The notes: generated from the letters alone by a model not told the origin. A stretch of 64,000 nt of DNA from Thalassospira mesophila (GCF_002115755.1 NZ_JFKA01000001.1:744001-808000); one strand, 5' to 3'; shown: positions 8,925 to 18,300, counted from the stretch's first letter. Numbers and translations: made by a program.

Positions 8925-10841
8925 ATGACCTCCCCCGTACCGCCAAGCCCTGCACCGCGCGATATTGAATTGTCGCTGGACGATCTTCACGACGGTAAAG
9001 CCGGGCGCGGGGTCAGCGCGATCAAACACGCGTTAAAGACAATGCCGGGGTCGCCGGGCGTTTATCGCATGGTCGACGAGAAGGAACGGGTGCTTTATGT
9101 CGGCAAGGCCAAGAACCTGAAAAAACGGGTGACCAGCTACACCCATATTGCCCGGCTGGCCCTGCGCATTGCGCGCATGGTGGCACAAACCGTGCGAATG
9201 GAAATTATCACCACCCACACCGAAGCCGAAGCCCTGCTGCTTGAATCCAACCTGATCAAGAAGCTTAAACCGCGTTACAATATTTTGCTGCGCGACGATA
9301 AAAGCTTCCCCTATATCCTGATCACCGAGGATCACGGCTATCCACGGATTGTGAAACATCGCGGGGCCCGGGCCAAGGATGGCAGTTGTTTTGGGCCTTT
9401 TGCCTCGGCCTGGGCGGTGAACAACACGATTAACCATTTGCAGCGCGCTTTTTTGCTGCGCTCCTGTACCGATTCTGTTTTTGCCAACCGGTCGCGCCCG
9501 TGTTTGCTTTATCAAATCAAGCGCTGTTCTGGCCCTTGTGTCGATCGCATTTCCAAACCCGAATATGACGGGCTGGTCGATATTTGCCGCGACTTTTTAT
9601 CCGGGCGCAGCAAAGTCATCCTCAAGCAACTGGAAGCCAGCATGCTGGCGGCGTCGGAAAACATGGAATTTGAAAAGGCCGCGATGTATCGCGACCGCAT
9701 CCGGGCGTTGTCGCAAATTCAATCGCATCAGGATATCAACCTCGAAGGGCTGGAAGAAGCCGACGTAATTGCCTTGCATCATGAAGGCGGGCAAAGCTGT
9801 GTGCAGGTGTTCTTTTTCCGCAGCGGCTCCAACTATGGCAACCGGTCCTATTTTCCGCGTCATGAACAATCGGCCGAAATTCCCGAAATTCTGTCGGCCT
9901 TTGTCGGGCAGTTTTATGCCAACAAACCGGCCCCGCGCCAGGTGCTGCTAAGCCACGATATCGAAGGCCAGAAACTGGTCGAAGAAGCCCTGTGCATTAA
10001 TAATGGCTACAAGGTTGAGCTGCATGTGCCCCAGCGCGGCGGCAAGCGCAAGCTGGTTGACCATGCCATGACCAATGCCCGCGAGGCCCTGGGGCGGCGC
10101 ATGGCCGAAAGTGCATCGCAACGCAAATTGTTAGATGGTTTGGCCGACAAGCTGGACCTGGATAGCCCGCCCGAACGGATTGAAGTTTACGATAACAGCC
10201 ATATTCAGGGCACCAATATGGTCGGCGGCATGATTGTCGCCGGGCCGGAAGGCTTCATGAAAAATGCCTATCGTAAATTTAACATCAAGGGCGACATCGC
10301 CCCGGGCGATGACTTTGCCATGATGCGCGAAGTCTTAACCCGCCGCTTTGCCCGCGCGCAAAAAGAAGACCCGGACCGCGAAAATGGCACATGGCCCGAC
10401 CTGTGCCTGATCGATGGTGGTTTGGGCCAGTTGGGTGTGGCACGACAGGTGCTGGAAGATCTGGGCATTGAAGATGTGATGCTGGTGGGCGTTGCCAAGG
10501 GGGTGGACCGTAACGCGGGCAAGGAAGTGTTGCACATCACCGGCAAGGAACCCGTGCGGTTAGATCAGAAAGACCCGATCCTGTATTTCATTCAGCGCCT
10601 GCGCGATGAAGCACACCGCTGGGCGATTGGCACACACCGCGCCAAACGGTCCAAACAGATTGGCAAAAGCGTGCTTGATGATGTGCCGGGCATTGGCGGG
10701 GCGCGCAAAAAGGCGTTGCTGCATCATTTTGGCTCTGCCCGCGGGGTGGCCGATGCCGGGCTGGCCGACCTTGAAGCGGTGGACGGCATCAGTGCTGCCA
10801 TTGCACGCAAGATTTACGGCCATTTCCATAACGATGATTAA
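8925..10841 (+). CDS. uvrC: Excinuclease ABC subunit C
   Basis: Dual-incision endonuclease of nucleotide excision repair, working with UvrA and UvrB. 638 residues. The GIY-YIG nuclease (about 40-120) shows GVY at 45-47 and YVG at 58-60 for the 3' cut. A UVR motif near 235-270 contacts UvrB. The central RNase H-like domain for the 5' cut contains [11 protein letters not shown] and [10 protein letters not shown]-terminal helix-hairpin-helix motifs ([14 protein letters not shown] and the following repeat) bind DNA. In many alphaproteobacteria uvrC is followed by pgsA; here a catabolic cassette intervenes. Confidence 0.97.
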   Translation: MTSPVPPSPAPRDIELSLDDLHDGKAGRGVSAIKHALKTMPGSPGVYRMVDEKERVLYVGKAKNLKKRVTSYTHIARLALRIARMVAQTVRMEIITTHTEAEALLLESNLIKKLKPRYNILLRDDKSFPYILITEDHGYPRIVKHRGARAKDGSCFGPFASAWAVNNTINHLQRAFLLRSCTDSVFANRSRPCLLYQIKRCSGPCVDRISKPEYDGLVDICRDFLSGRSKVILKQLEASMLAASENMEFEKAAMYRDRIRALSQIQSHQDINLEGLEEADVIALHHEGGQSCVQVFFFRSGSNYGNRSYFPRHEQSAEIPEILSAFVGQFYANKPAPRQVLLSHDIEGQKLVEEALCINNGYKVELHVPQRGGKRKLVDHAMTNAREALGRRMAESASQRKLLDGLADKLDLDSPPERIEVYDNSHIQGTNMVGGMIVAGPEGFMKNAYRKFNIKGDIAPGDDFAMMREVLTRRFARAQKEDPDRENGTWPDLCLIDGGLGQLGVARQVLEDLGIEDVMLVGVAKGVDRNAGKEVLHITGKEPVRLDQKDPILYFIQRLRDEAHRWAIGTHRAKRSKQIGKSVLDDVPGIGGARKKALLHHFGSARGVADAGLADLEAVDGISAAIARKIYGHFHNDD

Positions 10842-10870
10842 GGGCGGCGTTGCCCCGGTATCAATAAATC

Positions 10871-10912
10871 TGTATCAGGCGGGCCGTTATCGACCCCGCC
10901 TGATACATTTTC
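10871..10912. terminator. Bidirectional intrinsic terminator
   Basis: Perfect 13-bp inverted repeat TGTATCAGGCGGG / CCCGCCTGATACA with a 10-nt loop, T-rich on the plus strand and A-rich on the other side. It lies between convergent uvrC and the cupin gene. Confidence 0.88.
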
Positions 10913-10919
10913 AAATAGT

Positions 10920-11444
10920 TTAGCGAATGAACTGGTCAACATAATCGGCACCCAGGCCGATTTTGTCGTAATGGGCGCGGCACATGTCGATTTTGGTGAA
11001 AACATCTTCATAGCCCATGTGTTTTCCCCACGGGTCGACATAATACATCACGCCGTTAACCTGAAACATCGTGATCATTTCCTCGACATCGTCGGGAACC
11101 ACCAATGTGTGGGTTTCGCCCGGCGGCTCGTAAACATAGCCCCCTTCATTGGCAACCCAGTCATGTTCCAGATAATGCCAGCGCCCCTTCAAAACCATGC
11201 CATGCACCGGGTTGGGGTGGCGGTGGCGGCTAAGCACGCCCGATTTTCGTACTTTTAGCAAATTCACCCAGTATCCCTGGCTGGCATTCAGGCAAAGTGG
11301 GCGAAACCACACATTTTCGGCCTGTGGTACCCAAATGCGGTCATCCTTGGGAATGGCATGTTCTACCACAATGTCGCGCCCGGCTTCGGCTGGCATCGCC
11401 AGCTGATAGGGCATTTTGGCCAGATCCTGGCTGTCCTTGGTCAT
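10920..11444 (-). CDS. Cupin protein of the 2,4'-dihydroxyacetophenone dioxygenase-like family
   Basis: 174 residues with a single cupin barrel. HRHPNPVHGMVL supplies the first metal-binding histidines, and YVYEPPGETHTL the glutamate and last histidine of a mononuclear Fe or Mn site. The layout resembles DAD-type dioxygenases, which cleave a C-C bond next to an aromatic ketone; real substrates of most relatives are unknown. Last gene of the cassette running from the GntR regulator at 16.9 kb, 55 nt after the RraA-like gene. A catabolic oxygenase or decarboxylase role is inferred from context. Confidence 0.7.
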   Translation of the reverse strand: MTKDSQDLAKMPYQLAMPAEAGRDIVVEHAIPKDDRIWVPQAENVWFRPLCLNASQGYWVNLLKVRKSGVLSRHRHPNPVHGMVLKGRWHYLEHDWVANEGGYVYEPPGETHTLVVPDDVEEMITMFQVNGVMYYVDPWGKHMGYEDVFTKIDMCRAHYDKIGLGADYVDQFIR

Positions 11445-11499
11445 TTTGCTCTCTCCTTGATCTTGACGATCCGTCTTTGGGGAATGAAAGGCGGCGGCT

Positions 11500-12192
11500 T
11501 TACATCACGCCATAGGTGGCAAAGGCTTCGGTCGCACTCATGCCGCCCTTGATGGCATCGGCGACGACATTTTCGCTTTTGACCTTTTCAAGTGCGCGGG
11601 CGATGGCTTCGTGTTCGGCCTCGGCGGGGATGGCAAGAACGCCTTCTTCATCGCCAAACAGAAGTGTTCCCGGGGCAATTTTGACGCCACCAATTTCGAT
11701 GGTGCAGCGATAATCAATCACCTTGCCGCGTGGTCCCTGATCCTGGGCGTAAATGCCCCGGCAAAAGGCGGGGAAACCAAGGCCACGAATGCCTGCCGCG
11801 TCGCGGACATAACCATCAAGGATCGCTCCGGCGGCTTTGAGGTGCAGCGCACGGGTCGACATTAATTCGCCCCACAGCGCATAGCGCAGCGACGCCCCGG
11901 TCGCGATGTAAATTTCGTTTTCCCGCAAATCATCAAGCGCTTCCAGCATCAGGCCAAACGGCTTGTTGGCCAGCGGACCATTTGATGCCGGGTGGCCCAA
12001 ATCAAATATATCGGCCTCTAACACCGGCATCGCCCGCCCGGCAATTTTGGTGCCCGGTTGCAGCGGGGCAATTTCGGCGGGCAAAAATTGTCGGGTCAGG
12101 CCCATCTGGTCCAAAACATCGCCAATCACGGCGGTGAACAAATCGTTTTTCAGGGTTTTGAAAAGATCGGCGTCATTGTCAAAATTTGTCAT
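11500..12192 (-). CDS. RraA-family aldolase/decarboxylase-like protein
   Basis: 230 residues of the RraA / 4-hydroxy-4-methyl-2-oxoglutarate aldolase fold. GDVLDQMG near the N-terminus, the GELMSTRA region and LDGYVRDAAGI with the substrate- and metal-binding Arg-Asp pair are characteristic. HMG/CHA aldolases of this family end meta-cleavage pathways, giving pyruvate; others are oxaloacetate decarboxylases. Although the name RraA comes from an RNase E inhibitor, the context here (tct transporter, SDR, cupin) favours carbon-compound breakdown. 27 nt after the SDR gene. Confidence 0.8.
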   Translation of the reverse strand: MTNFDNDADLFKTLKNDLFTAVIGDVLDQMGLTRQFLPAEIAPLQPGTKIAGRAMPVLEADIFDLGHPASNGPLANKPFGLMLEALDDLRENEIYIATGASLRYALWGELMSTRALHLKAAGAILDGYVRDAAGIRGLGFPAFCRGIYAQDQGPRGKVIDYRCTIEIGGVKIAPGTLLFGDEEGVLAIPAEAEHEAIARALEKVKSENVVADAIKGGMSATEAFATYGVM

Positions 12193-12219
12193 GGTGAAAT
12201 CCTTTCATCATTGGCGCGG

Positions 12220-12954
12220 TTAATTGGCCGAAAAGCCCCCATCGACCGGCAAGATTGATCCGGTCACAAATCCTGCCTGGTCGGATGCCAAAAATAATGC
12301 CGGTCCCACCAGATCATCGGGCGTGCCCCAGCGTTGCATCGGTGTGCGGGCAATGATTTGCGCGCTGCGTTCGCTGTTTTTTTCCAGCGCAGCGGTTAAA
12401 TCGGTTTTGATCCAGCCCGGGGCAATGGCATTTACGCGAATGCCATCAGGGGCCCACGCACTGGCCAGCGATTTGGTTAATTGGCCGATGCCGCCCTTCG
12501 ATGCCGAATAGGCGGGGGAAAACGCACTGCCAAAAAATGTCAGCATCGATGCGGTATTGATGATGCAGCCACGGCTTTGCGACAAAAGCGGTTTTGCCGC
12601 CTCGCAACAGCGCAACGTACCGGTCAGGTTAATGTCGATCACTTGTTCAAAGCCACTGGCGGTAAATTCGGCCCCGTTACGGCGAATGATTCCGGCACAG
12701 TTTACCAGCACGTCCAACTGGTCCAGGGTCGAGAAAAACGCCTGCACCACTTCGGTATTGGCAACATCAAGCGTTTGAAATTCAAGTATGTCTTCGGCAA
12801 AACCGGCCGGGGCAACCGGTTCGATACCGGTGGCAATGACATGGGCCTTGCCATTGTCCGTGCCGTGCGGGTCATTACCTTGCTGGGCAAAGCCGCGCGC
12901 GATGGCATGGCCAATCCCGCTAGAGCCGCCGATAACGACAATCGTTCTGGTCAT
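12220..12954 (-). CDS. SDR-family NAD(P)-dependent dehydrogenase
   Basis: 244 residues from the ATG at 12954, preceded by AGAGG; longer in-frame readings are unsupported. Cofactor motif GGSSGIGHAIA near the N-terminus, NCAGI, the catalytic serine in NTASML and YSASKGG are in order. The C-terminal PVDGGF is usual for classical SDRs. Resembles gluconate 5-dehydrogenase or glucose 1-dehydrogenase groups, but the substrate cannot be assigned. It lies 67 nt after tctA and probably oxidises the compound imported by TctABC or an intermediate. Confidence 0.85.
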   Translation of the reverse strand: MTRTIVVIGGSSGIGHAIARGFAQQGNDPHGTDNGKAHVIATGIEPVAPAGFAEDILEFQTLDVANTEVVQAFFSTLDQLDVLVNCAGIIRRNGAEFTASGFEQVIDINLTGTLRCCEAAKPLLSQSRGCIINTASMLTFFGSAFSPAYSASKGGIGQLTKSLASAWAPDGIRVNAIAPGWIKTDLTAALEKNSERSAQIIARTPMQRWGTPDDLVGPALFLASDQAGFVTGSILPVDGGFSAN

Positions 12955-13021
12955 GGGAACCTCTGATAAGCAAAATAGTCGGATGGTGGCGCAGGTGGTA
13001 AAGGCGATGATGCTAAGCGGG

Positions 13022-14527
13022 TCATGTGGGCAAGCTGGCGGCTTGTTTGCGTTTGGCATGGCGCAAATGCATGAAAATCATCAAGGCCCAGATCGTGAGC
13101 GTGACAACACCGAGCGTGCCACTGACCGGGCGCGAGAAAAATTCAATCAAATGCCCGTCGGCCTTGATCATGGATTTCATGAAGTTTTCTTCAATCAAGG
13201 GGCCAAGGATCAGGGCCAATATCATTGGCGCCAGCGGGAAATCGTTTTCCTCCAGCACATAGGCGACCAGCCCCACCACCAGCATCACCCAGACATCAAA
13301 CAGGGTGTTATTGGCGGCATAGGCACCAATGACGCAAAACAGCAAAATGATGGGAAACAATATGGCCTGGGGAATGCCCAGCACATGGCGCGACATCAAA
13401 ACCGCACCAATCCCGATTGGCACCATGATGACATTGGCCAGCACAAACACCATGAAAATGGCATTGACCAACCCGGCATCCATGACAAAAACCATCGGCC
13501 CGGGGGTAATGCCCTTCATCAGTAAAACGCCGATCAGAATGGCGGTAATGGTATCACCGGGAATGCCAAAAACCAGCGTTGGCACATAGGCCCCGGAAAG
13601 CGCGGCGTTATTGGCGCTGGAGGCGGAAATAATGCCTTCGATATGGCCTTCACCGTATTTTTCCGGTGTTTTTGAAAACTTTTTTGATACCGCATAGGCA
13701 ACCCAGGCGGCAATATCGGCCCCGGCACCGGGCAATGCGCCGATCATGGTACCAAGAATAGATGATCGTGCAACACCGCCCTTATATTTCCAGATTGCCG
13801 ATCCCACACCCGACATCATGCGCGATACACGTACCGGCGGTACGGGGGGCAATTCACGCAATTCACCAATTTTGCGTAAAATTTCGGTAATGGCAAACAT
13901 GCCGATCAGGGTCGGGATAATGGAAATACCCCCGACCAGTTCGGTATCGCCAAAGGTAAACCGTTTGATGCCCATCACCACATCAATGCCGATCATGGAC
14001 AGCATCAGCCCGATGGTCAGCGACAGGGCGCTTTTAATTGCCGAACCGCGCGATACCATGATGGCACAGGATAGGCCCAGGACGGCCAGCCAGAAATATT
14101 CATAGCTGGAAAACATCAGCGAAAATTCGGCAATTTGCGGTGCGGCCAGCACCAGTACCAGCACGCCGACCAGCCCGCCAATCATGGAGCAAATGACATT
14201 GGTGCCAAGCGCCAGTTCGACCAGCCCCTTTTGGCGCATTTTATAGGCTTCGTCGGTATAGGCCGCCGATGCCGGGGTGCCGGGAATACGCAATAGCGCA
14301 CCGGGAATATCACCGGCAAAAATCGCCATGGTGGTGGCCGACACAATGGCCCCAATGGCGGGGACCGGGTCCATGAAAAAGGTTAACGGAACCAAAAGGG
14401 CGGTGCCCATGGTGGCGGTCAGGCCGGGAATTGCACCAATGACAATGCCGTAAATCGATGATCCCAAAATGATCAGTAACACATCGGGGCGAAAGACCTG
14501 CTCAAGCGCTGAATAAAATACATCCAT
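13022..14527 (-). CDS. tctA: Tripartite tricarboxylate transporter large membrane subunit (TctA)
   Basis: Main transport subunit of a TTT-type secondary transporter, 501 residues with about twelve hydrophobic segments. GAIPGLTATMGTALLVP near the N-terminus and GALPGAGADIAAWVAY in the middle are the two duplicated family signatures. The chosen ATG at 14527 shares one nucleotide with the tctB stop (TGATG), so the two are translationally coupled. Substrates of this family range from citrate to dicarboxylates and aromatic acids; this one is unknown. Confidence 0.93.
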   Translation of the reverse strand: MDVFYSALEQVFRPDVLLIILGSSIYGIVIGAIPGLTATMGTALLVPLTFFMDPVPAIGAIVSATTMAIFAGDIPGALLRIPGTPASAAYTDEAYKMRQKGLVELALGTNVICSMIGGLVGVLVLVLAAPQIAEFSLMFSSYEYFWLAVLGLSCAIMVSRGSAIKSALSLTIGLMLSMIGIDVVMGIKRFTFGDTELVGGISIIPTLIGMFAITEILRKIGELRELPPVPPVRVSRMMSGVGSAIWKYKGGVARSSILGTMIGALPGAGADIAAWVAYAVSKKFSKTPEKYGEGHIEGIISASSANNAALSGAYVPTLVFGIPGDTITAILIGVLLMKGITPGPMVFVMDAGLVNAIFMVFVLANVIMVPIGIGAVLMSRHVLGIPQAILFPIILLFCVIGAYAANNTLFDVWVMLVVGLVAYVLEENDFPLAPMILALILGPLIEENFMKSMIKADGHLIEFFSRPVSGTLGVVTLTIWALMIFMHLRHAKRKQAASLPT

Positions 14528-15000
14528 CAGTAAATCACCTTGGTCAGGATACCCAAAGGCAGGGACACCATGAGAAAATCGACAAAGAACAGCCATAAAA
14601 GGGCGGTTGTTACGGCGGCAATAATCACCGATTTCAGCAATTTCCGGGTGGTGATGACCAGAAAACCCGCCAGCAAGACCGGCACCACAATGGGAAAGCC
14701 GACAGGTTTGCTCAGCAAAATATAAAGGATCATGAAAACCGGCACACAGGCCATACGCACAAGGCCGTCGCGGGTTTTCATAACGGCTGCAAGCCGGATC
14801 AAGGGTTGGTGTGCCCGTTCCCGATACCCCGAAACGCACAAGGCAATGCCACCCAGTATCATGATGGTGGCAATGATTGTGGGGAAAGTTGCCGGACCAT
14901 AGGGCTGGTCCGGCAGGGTCGGAAACGATTGCACCGTGATCAGGATCGCGCTTGCCACCAGGACAAAGACAATCCCGAAAAGGGCATCGTTGATTTTCAT
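14527..15000 (-). CDS. tctB: Tripartite tricarboxylate transporter small membrane subunit (TctB)
   Basis: 157 residues with four predicted membrane helices, the usual size and topology for TctB. The periplasmic loop after helix 1 carries PYGPATFPTIIA, a family-typical segment. It partners TctA in the membrane. Ends in a 1-nt overlap with tctA and is separated from tctC by 171 bp containing a hairpin. Confidence 0.9.
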   Translation of the reverse strand: MKINDALFGIVFVLVASAILITVQSFPTLPDQPYGPATFPTIIATIMILGGIALCVSGYRERAHQPLIRLAAVMKTRDGLVRMACVPVFMILYILLSKPVGFPIVVPVLLAGFLVITTRKLLKSVIIAAVTTALLWLFFVDFLMVSLPLGILTKVIY

Positions 15001-15137
15001 GTCAGCATCCGAAAACGCAATTGTTATTCCCGGTTCCTGTAAGGCCAGCTTATGGGAACCGGGCCAGGCGCGGCGGTGCCGTGCGGTTTATGCCGCAATA
15101 GGCAAGGGTTTGTTTTTACCCGCCCGCCACGAAGGGC

Positions 15138-15163
15138 CCCGTTGACCGGTTTCGATCAACGGG
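15138..15163 (-). other. Intercistronic hairpin between tctC and tctB
   Basis: Perfect 8-bp stem CCCGTTGA / TCAACGGG with a 10-nt loop and no following T run. In transporter operons of this type such a hairpin often protects or partly ends the message after the binding-protein gene, giving excess TctC. That role is inferred. Confidence 0.55.
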
Positions 15164-15171
15164 ATTTAGCC

Positions 15172-16134
15172 TTACTGACCAAGACCAAGTTTCTTGATCA
15201 CGGCAGCGTTGCTTTCATTGGCGTTTTTCATGAATTCCTCGAACTCGCCCGAGGGAAGCCATTTAACGCCAAAGCCGCGTTTGCTCATGAAATCGGTATA
15301 TTCAGGCGATGCCACCACGGTTTTAAGGGCAGCTTCCAGTTTTTGTGCCACCTCATCGGAAACGCCCTTGGGCGTTACAATGCCGCGCCACGTACCGCCG
15401 ACGGCTTTTTTGCCAATCGCTTCTTCAATTGTCGGCACATCGGGGAAGGCATCCAGACGTTTGTCTGACAAAACCGCCAGCGTTTTCACCCGTTTTGCCT
15501 GGCGCATTGGCACGGCTTCGGGCAGGGACGATGGCACAATGGCAACACCGCCAGCCGCAAGCTCCTGAAAGCCCGGTGCCGCCCCCTGACTGGGCACAAC
15601 CGGAACCGATTTTGGATCAATGCCGTTGTCATTCAGAAAACCGGCAAAGGCCAAATGATACGCCGCACCTACCGGGAAACCCGACATTTTGTATTTGCCG
15701 GGATTGGCCTTGATATCATCAAGGGCGGATTTAACGTCGTTCCAGTCGCTGTCGGTGGAAACGTTAAAGGCCGAGGCATCAAAGTTTACCAGCCCGATCG
15801 GGGTTAAATCCTGATAGGTGATTTGCGAGGTGCCCATCGATTTATAGGTGGTGATTTCGGCGGTGGCCAAACCAATGGTGTAACCATCGGGGTCGGCATC
15901 GGCCATGGCGGTATGGCCCACAACGCCGCCCGCTCCGGTGCGGTTCACCACATTAACCGGCTTGCCAAGCTGTTCTTGGAGGCCTTGCGCAATGGTGCGG
16001 CCCACGGCATCGGTACCGCCCCCGGCAGACCACGGCACGATCAGGGTAATCGGGCGTTCGGGATATTCGGCAAAGGCCGGGCTGGCGGCAAAAACGGACG
16101 CGGCAAGCACGGCAAGGGTTGTAATCTTTTTCAT
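15172..16134 (-). CDS. tctC: Tripartite tricarboxylate transporter substrate-binding protein (TctC/Bug family)
   Basis: Periplasmic binding protein, 320 residues. Residues 1-22 are a Sec signal peptide (MKK start, hydrophobic core, cleavage after AFA). The mature protein opens with YPERPITLIVPWSAGGGTDAV, the hallmark of the Bug family, whose loop contacts the carboxylate of the ligand. It hands the substrate to TctAB. First structural gene after the GntR regulator, 71 nt downstream. Confidence 0.94.
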   Translation of the reverse strand: MKKITTLAVLAASVFAASPAFAEYPERPITLIVPWSAGGGTDAVGRTIAQGLQEQLGKPVNVVNRTGAGGVVGHTAMADADPDGYTIGLATAEITTYKSMGTSQITYQDLTPIGLVNFDASAFNVSTDSDWNDVKSALDDIKANPGKYKMSGFPVGAAYHLAFAGFLNDNGIDPKSVPVVPSQGAAPGFQELAAGGVAIVPSSLPEAVPMRQAKRVKTLAVLSDKRLDAFPDVPTIEEAIGKKAVGGTWRGIVTPKGVSDEVAQKLEAALKTVVASPEYTDFMSKRGFGVKWLPSGEFEEFMKNANESNAAVIKKLGLGQ

Positions 16135-16205
16135 GTGTTTCCTCCACTGGATCGTTTGTTTTGCAAGGGTAACTCTTATGGTTGCCTGTTTGCGGGGTGG
16201 TCAGG

Positions 16206-16922
16206 TTATCGAAGCATCTTCCGCTGGACGTTGGCGGTTGTTTCGATCAGTTTTTCCGCGGTTTTTTTGGCCGCTTCGGAATCTTTGTTTTCAATTGCAT
16301 CGGCCAGAATCTTATGGTTTTGCAAATTCTGGGCATAACTGCTGGGCTGGTTGCTTACGGCTAAAAAACTGGTGCGCAGGGCATGAATTACGGAGTCTGC
16401 CACCGACTGAATGAACCGGTTGTGCGAAGCGCGAAAAACCGCCTTGTGAAAGTCGATATCTACAGTCACCCAGGTTTCCAGGTCATCGACCTCTACTGCA
16501 CGGGCCATTTCAAGATAGGCTGCCTGAATGTCGGCGGCCTCTGCCGGGGTGGCATGAAGGGCCGCGGCCTCGGCGGCGGCAGGTTCCAAAAGGCGGCGAA
16601 AAGCCAGCAATTCATTCATGAAGCCGGGATCGTTGATAAAAATCTGGGCGGCCCATTGGGCCACATCGCGATCCAGAATGTTCCAGCGTGACCGGGGTAA
16701 AACCAGTGTGCCCCGGCGCGGCGCAATCTCGATCAGTGATTTGGCCGCCAGCGCCTTCATGGCTTCGCGCAGGGTGTTGCGTGAAACGGCAAATTCGGCG
16801 GCCAGTTCGGCTTCCTTGGGCAGGCGCGAATGTTCGGCAAATCGGCCCGAAACAATGGCACGGCCAATTTTATCACACGCAACCGATGCGCCGGAACGCC
16901 ATGCGGGATCTGCTATTGTCAT
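16206..16922 (-). CDS. GntR-family (FadR/FCD subfamily) transcriptional regulator
   Basis: 238 residues. The N-terminal winged helix (about 1-75) contains LPKEAELAAEFAVSRNTLREAMKAL, and the C-terminal helical FCD ligand domain (about 95-230) has the metal-binding D..H pattern in DIDFHKAVF and later histidines. Such proteins usually repress a catabolic operon and release on binding a carboxylic acid. It heads the same-strand cassette with tctCBA and three enzymes, so it likely controls these genes and itself. Confidence 0.9.
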   Translation of the reverse strand: MTIADPAWRSGASVACDKIGRAIVSGRFAEHSRLPKEAELAAEFAVSRNTLREAMKALAAKSLIEIAPRRGTLVLPRSRWNILDRDVAQWAAQIFINDPGFMNELLAFRRLLEPAAAEAAALHATPAEAADIQAAYLEMARAVEVDDLETWVTVDIDFHKAVFRASHNRFIQSVADSVIHALRTSFLAVSNQPSSYAQNLQNHKILADAIENKDSEAAKKTAEKLIETTANVQRKMLR

Positions 16923-17010
16923 CGAATGTTCCTTATCCCTGATGTCTGGTTGCAGGGATATGTTTCCGCCCTAATGATTTCAGCGCAATAGCGCCGATCT
17001 TTTAATTATT

Positions 17011-17065
17011 ATTGGTAGGATGAATAATGGCAAAAAACGCCAGACTGTCAATAGGTCCTACCAAT
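17011..17065. promoter_or_regulatory. Putative GntR-regulator operator, inverted repeat
   Basis: ATTGGTAGGA (17011-17020) and TCCTACCAAT (17056-17065) form a perfect 10-bp inverted repeat centred about 115 bp upstream of the regulator start. The left arm is also inside ATTATT-N9-AATAAT, and the right arm contains the palindrome TAGGTCCTA. Two separated sites would allow looping or paired binding. The link to the regulator is inferred from position. Confidence 0.45.
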
Positions 17066-17280
17066 GCTGCGTTGCACAGTATGGGGATCATTCGCCTAAA
17101 GGCGCAGCCGTGATTGAAAAAACGGGGCAAAAAAGTTTGAAGTTTTTTTTCTATCAGCGCGCTGCACACAAAAAATGCGGCAGGGTGGGCTTGGGGCGAA
17201 GGAATAAAACCGTGTTTGCGACGATCAGATTGCGGTTGCTGATGTAACCGGCTTGTTGCGAAAAAAGCTGTGCCGCAAAA

Positions 17281-17308
17281 GAAAACGGCCCCCTGGGGAA
17301 GGGGGCCG
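17281..17308 (-). terminator. Minus-strand intrinsic terminator with no known gene upstream
   Basis: Stem CGGCCCCC (17286-17293) / GGGGGCCG (17301-17308), 7-nt loop. Read on the minus strand it is followed by TTTTCTTTT. No recognised minus-strand gene lies between here and pgsA, so it may end a small RNA. Confidence 0.5.
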
Positions 17309-17396
17309 CTAAATCTGCCGTGGTCACGGGGTCGGGGGGGGGAAGTTGACCACGACAAAAAGGAAAAGAGAAAACGTTTCGGGAAGAGGCAATGTC

Positions 17397-17444
17397 GGGA
17401 AAAATCACCAAAGCGGCATAATGGGCACACACCGCCAAGGTGAT
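17397..17444 (-). terminator. Second minus-strand terminator-like hairpin
   Basis: ATCACC (17404-17409) pairs with GGTGAT (17439-17444), with an inner GCGG/CCGC helix. On the minus strand the stem runs directly into five T. It could end a transcript starting in 17450-17740. Confidence 0.4.
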
Positions 17445-17748
17445 ATCACATTGCATTCCTATGGATTTTCAAGGGCAGCCTCCTTCGTTTCGTTTACATT
17501 GGCTTGCTGTATGAAGCTAACTTACCGATCCGGGCGGGGCGGGAATAGCTGGCAATGTGGCAACTGTGCGTTCACGAAACAGAACGATCAAAAAGGTTTA
17601 ATGACAGGCGTGATATTAACCATCTGGCTGCTTGTTAAGAGCGGCCATAGGCTTTAATAATTGGCCGCAAGTCAGATAGCCAGGGTCGACCTGTTAAGAT
17701 GACCATAAGCTGTCTCGTCGTGAAATTTCCGGACACAGGCCCGTTTGA

Positions 17749-18300
17749 ATGAAAAAACAGATCCCCAATCTGCTGACATTGTCGCGAATTATCGTGATCC
17801 CGGCACTTGTCGCATCGTTTTATATCGAGGGGCCGGCCGCAAACTGGGTCGGGTTTACGCTGTTTGCTCTGGCCGGGGTCACGGATTTTTTTGATGGCTA
17901 TCTGGCACGCAGCATGAACGTGGCCTCGCGTTTGGGCCGCTTCCTGGACCCGATTGCCGATAAATTGCTGATCGCGGCTGCGTTAATGATGATGGTGGCC
18001 TTTGGCCGTATTTCCGGGCTGTCGGTTTTGCCCGCCGTGATTATTATGTGCCGCGAAATTCTGGTCTCGGGCCTGCGCGAACATCTGGCGGAGCTTAAGG
18101 TGCCCTTGCCGGTTACCGTGCTGGCAAAATGGAAAACCACGGCGCAAATTCTTGCCCTTGGCTTTTTGCTGGTCGGCGACGCATCGCCCGATCTGATCCC
18201 GTCGATCCTGATTGGTGATGTGTTATTGTGGATTGCGGGCCTTGTTACCGTGCAAACCGGCTATATCTATTTGCGCACCGGGCTTAAGCATCTGGATTAA
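17749..18300 (+). CDS. pgsA: CDP-diacylglycerol-glycerol-3-phosphate 3-phosphatidyltransferase
   Basis: Makes phosphatidylglycerol phosphate, the committed step to phosphatidylglycerol and cardiolipin. 183 residues, several membrane helices. The CDP-alcohol phosphotransferase motif DGxxARxxxxxxxxGxxxDxxxD is complete (DGYLAR ... GRFLDPIADK) around residues 48-71. The N-terminus MKKQIPNLLTLSRI is typical. moaE follows 58 nt downstream. Confidence 0.95.
   Translation: MKKQIPNLLTLSRIIVIPALVASFYIEGPAANWVGFTLFALAGVTDFFDGYLARSMNVASRLGRFLDPIADKLLIAAALMMMVAFGRISGLSVLPAVIIMCREILVSGLREHLAELKVPLPVTVLAKWKTTAQILALGFLLVGDASPDLIPSILIGDVLLWIAGLVTVQTGYIYLRTGLKHLD

Larger units (their letters stand above)
16923..17748. 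other. 826-bp intergenic region between the cassette regulator and pgsA
   Basis: Longest gap in the window. It holds the putative GntR operator (17011-17065), two hairpins with T runs on the minus strand (17281-17308 and 17397-17444), and an inverted repeat GCGGCCA (17641-17647)/TGGCCGC (17662-17668) before pgsA. ORFs of 60-140 codons on both strands have poor, Phe/Pro/Arg-rich composition and no clear start signal, so I do not call them genes. Confidence 0.6.

Noticed and set aside
17002..17430. 142-codon minus-strand ORF in the gap before pgsA
   Set aside because: Composition is Phe/Pro/Ser/Arg-rich, no domain or good ribosome site, and it runs through the GntR-operator-like repeat and a terminator hairpin.
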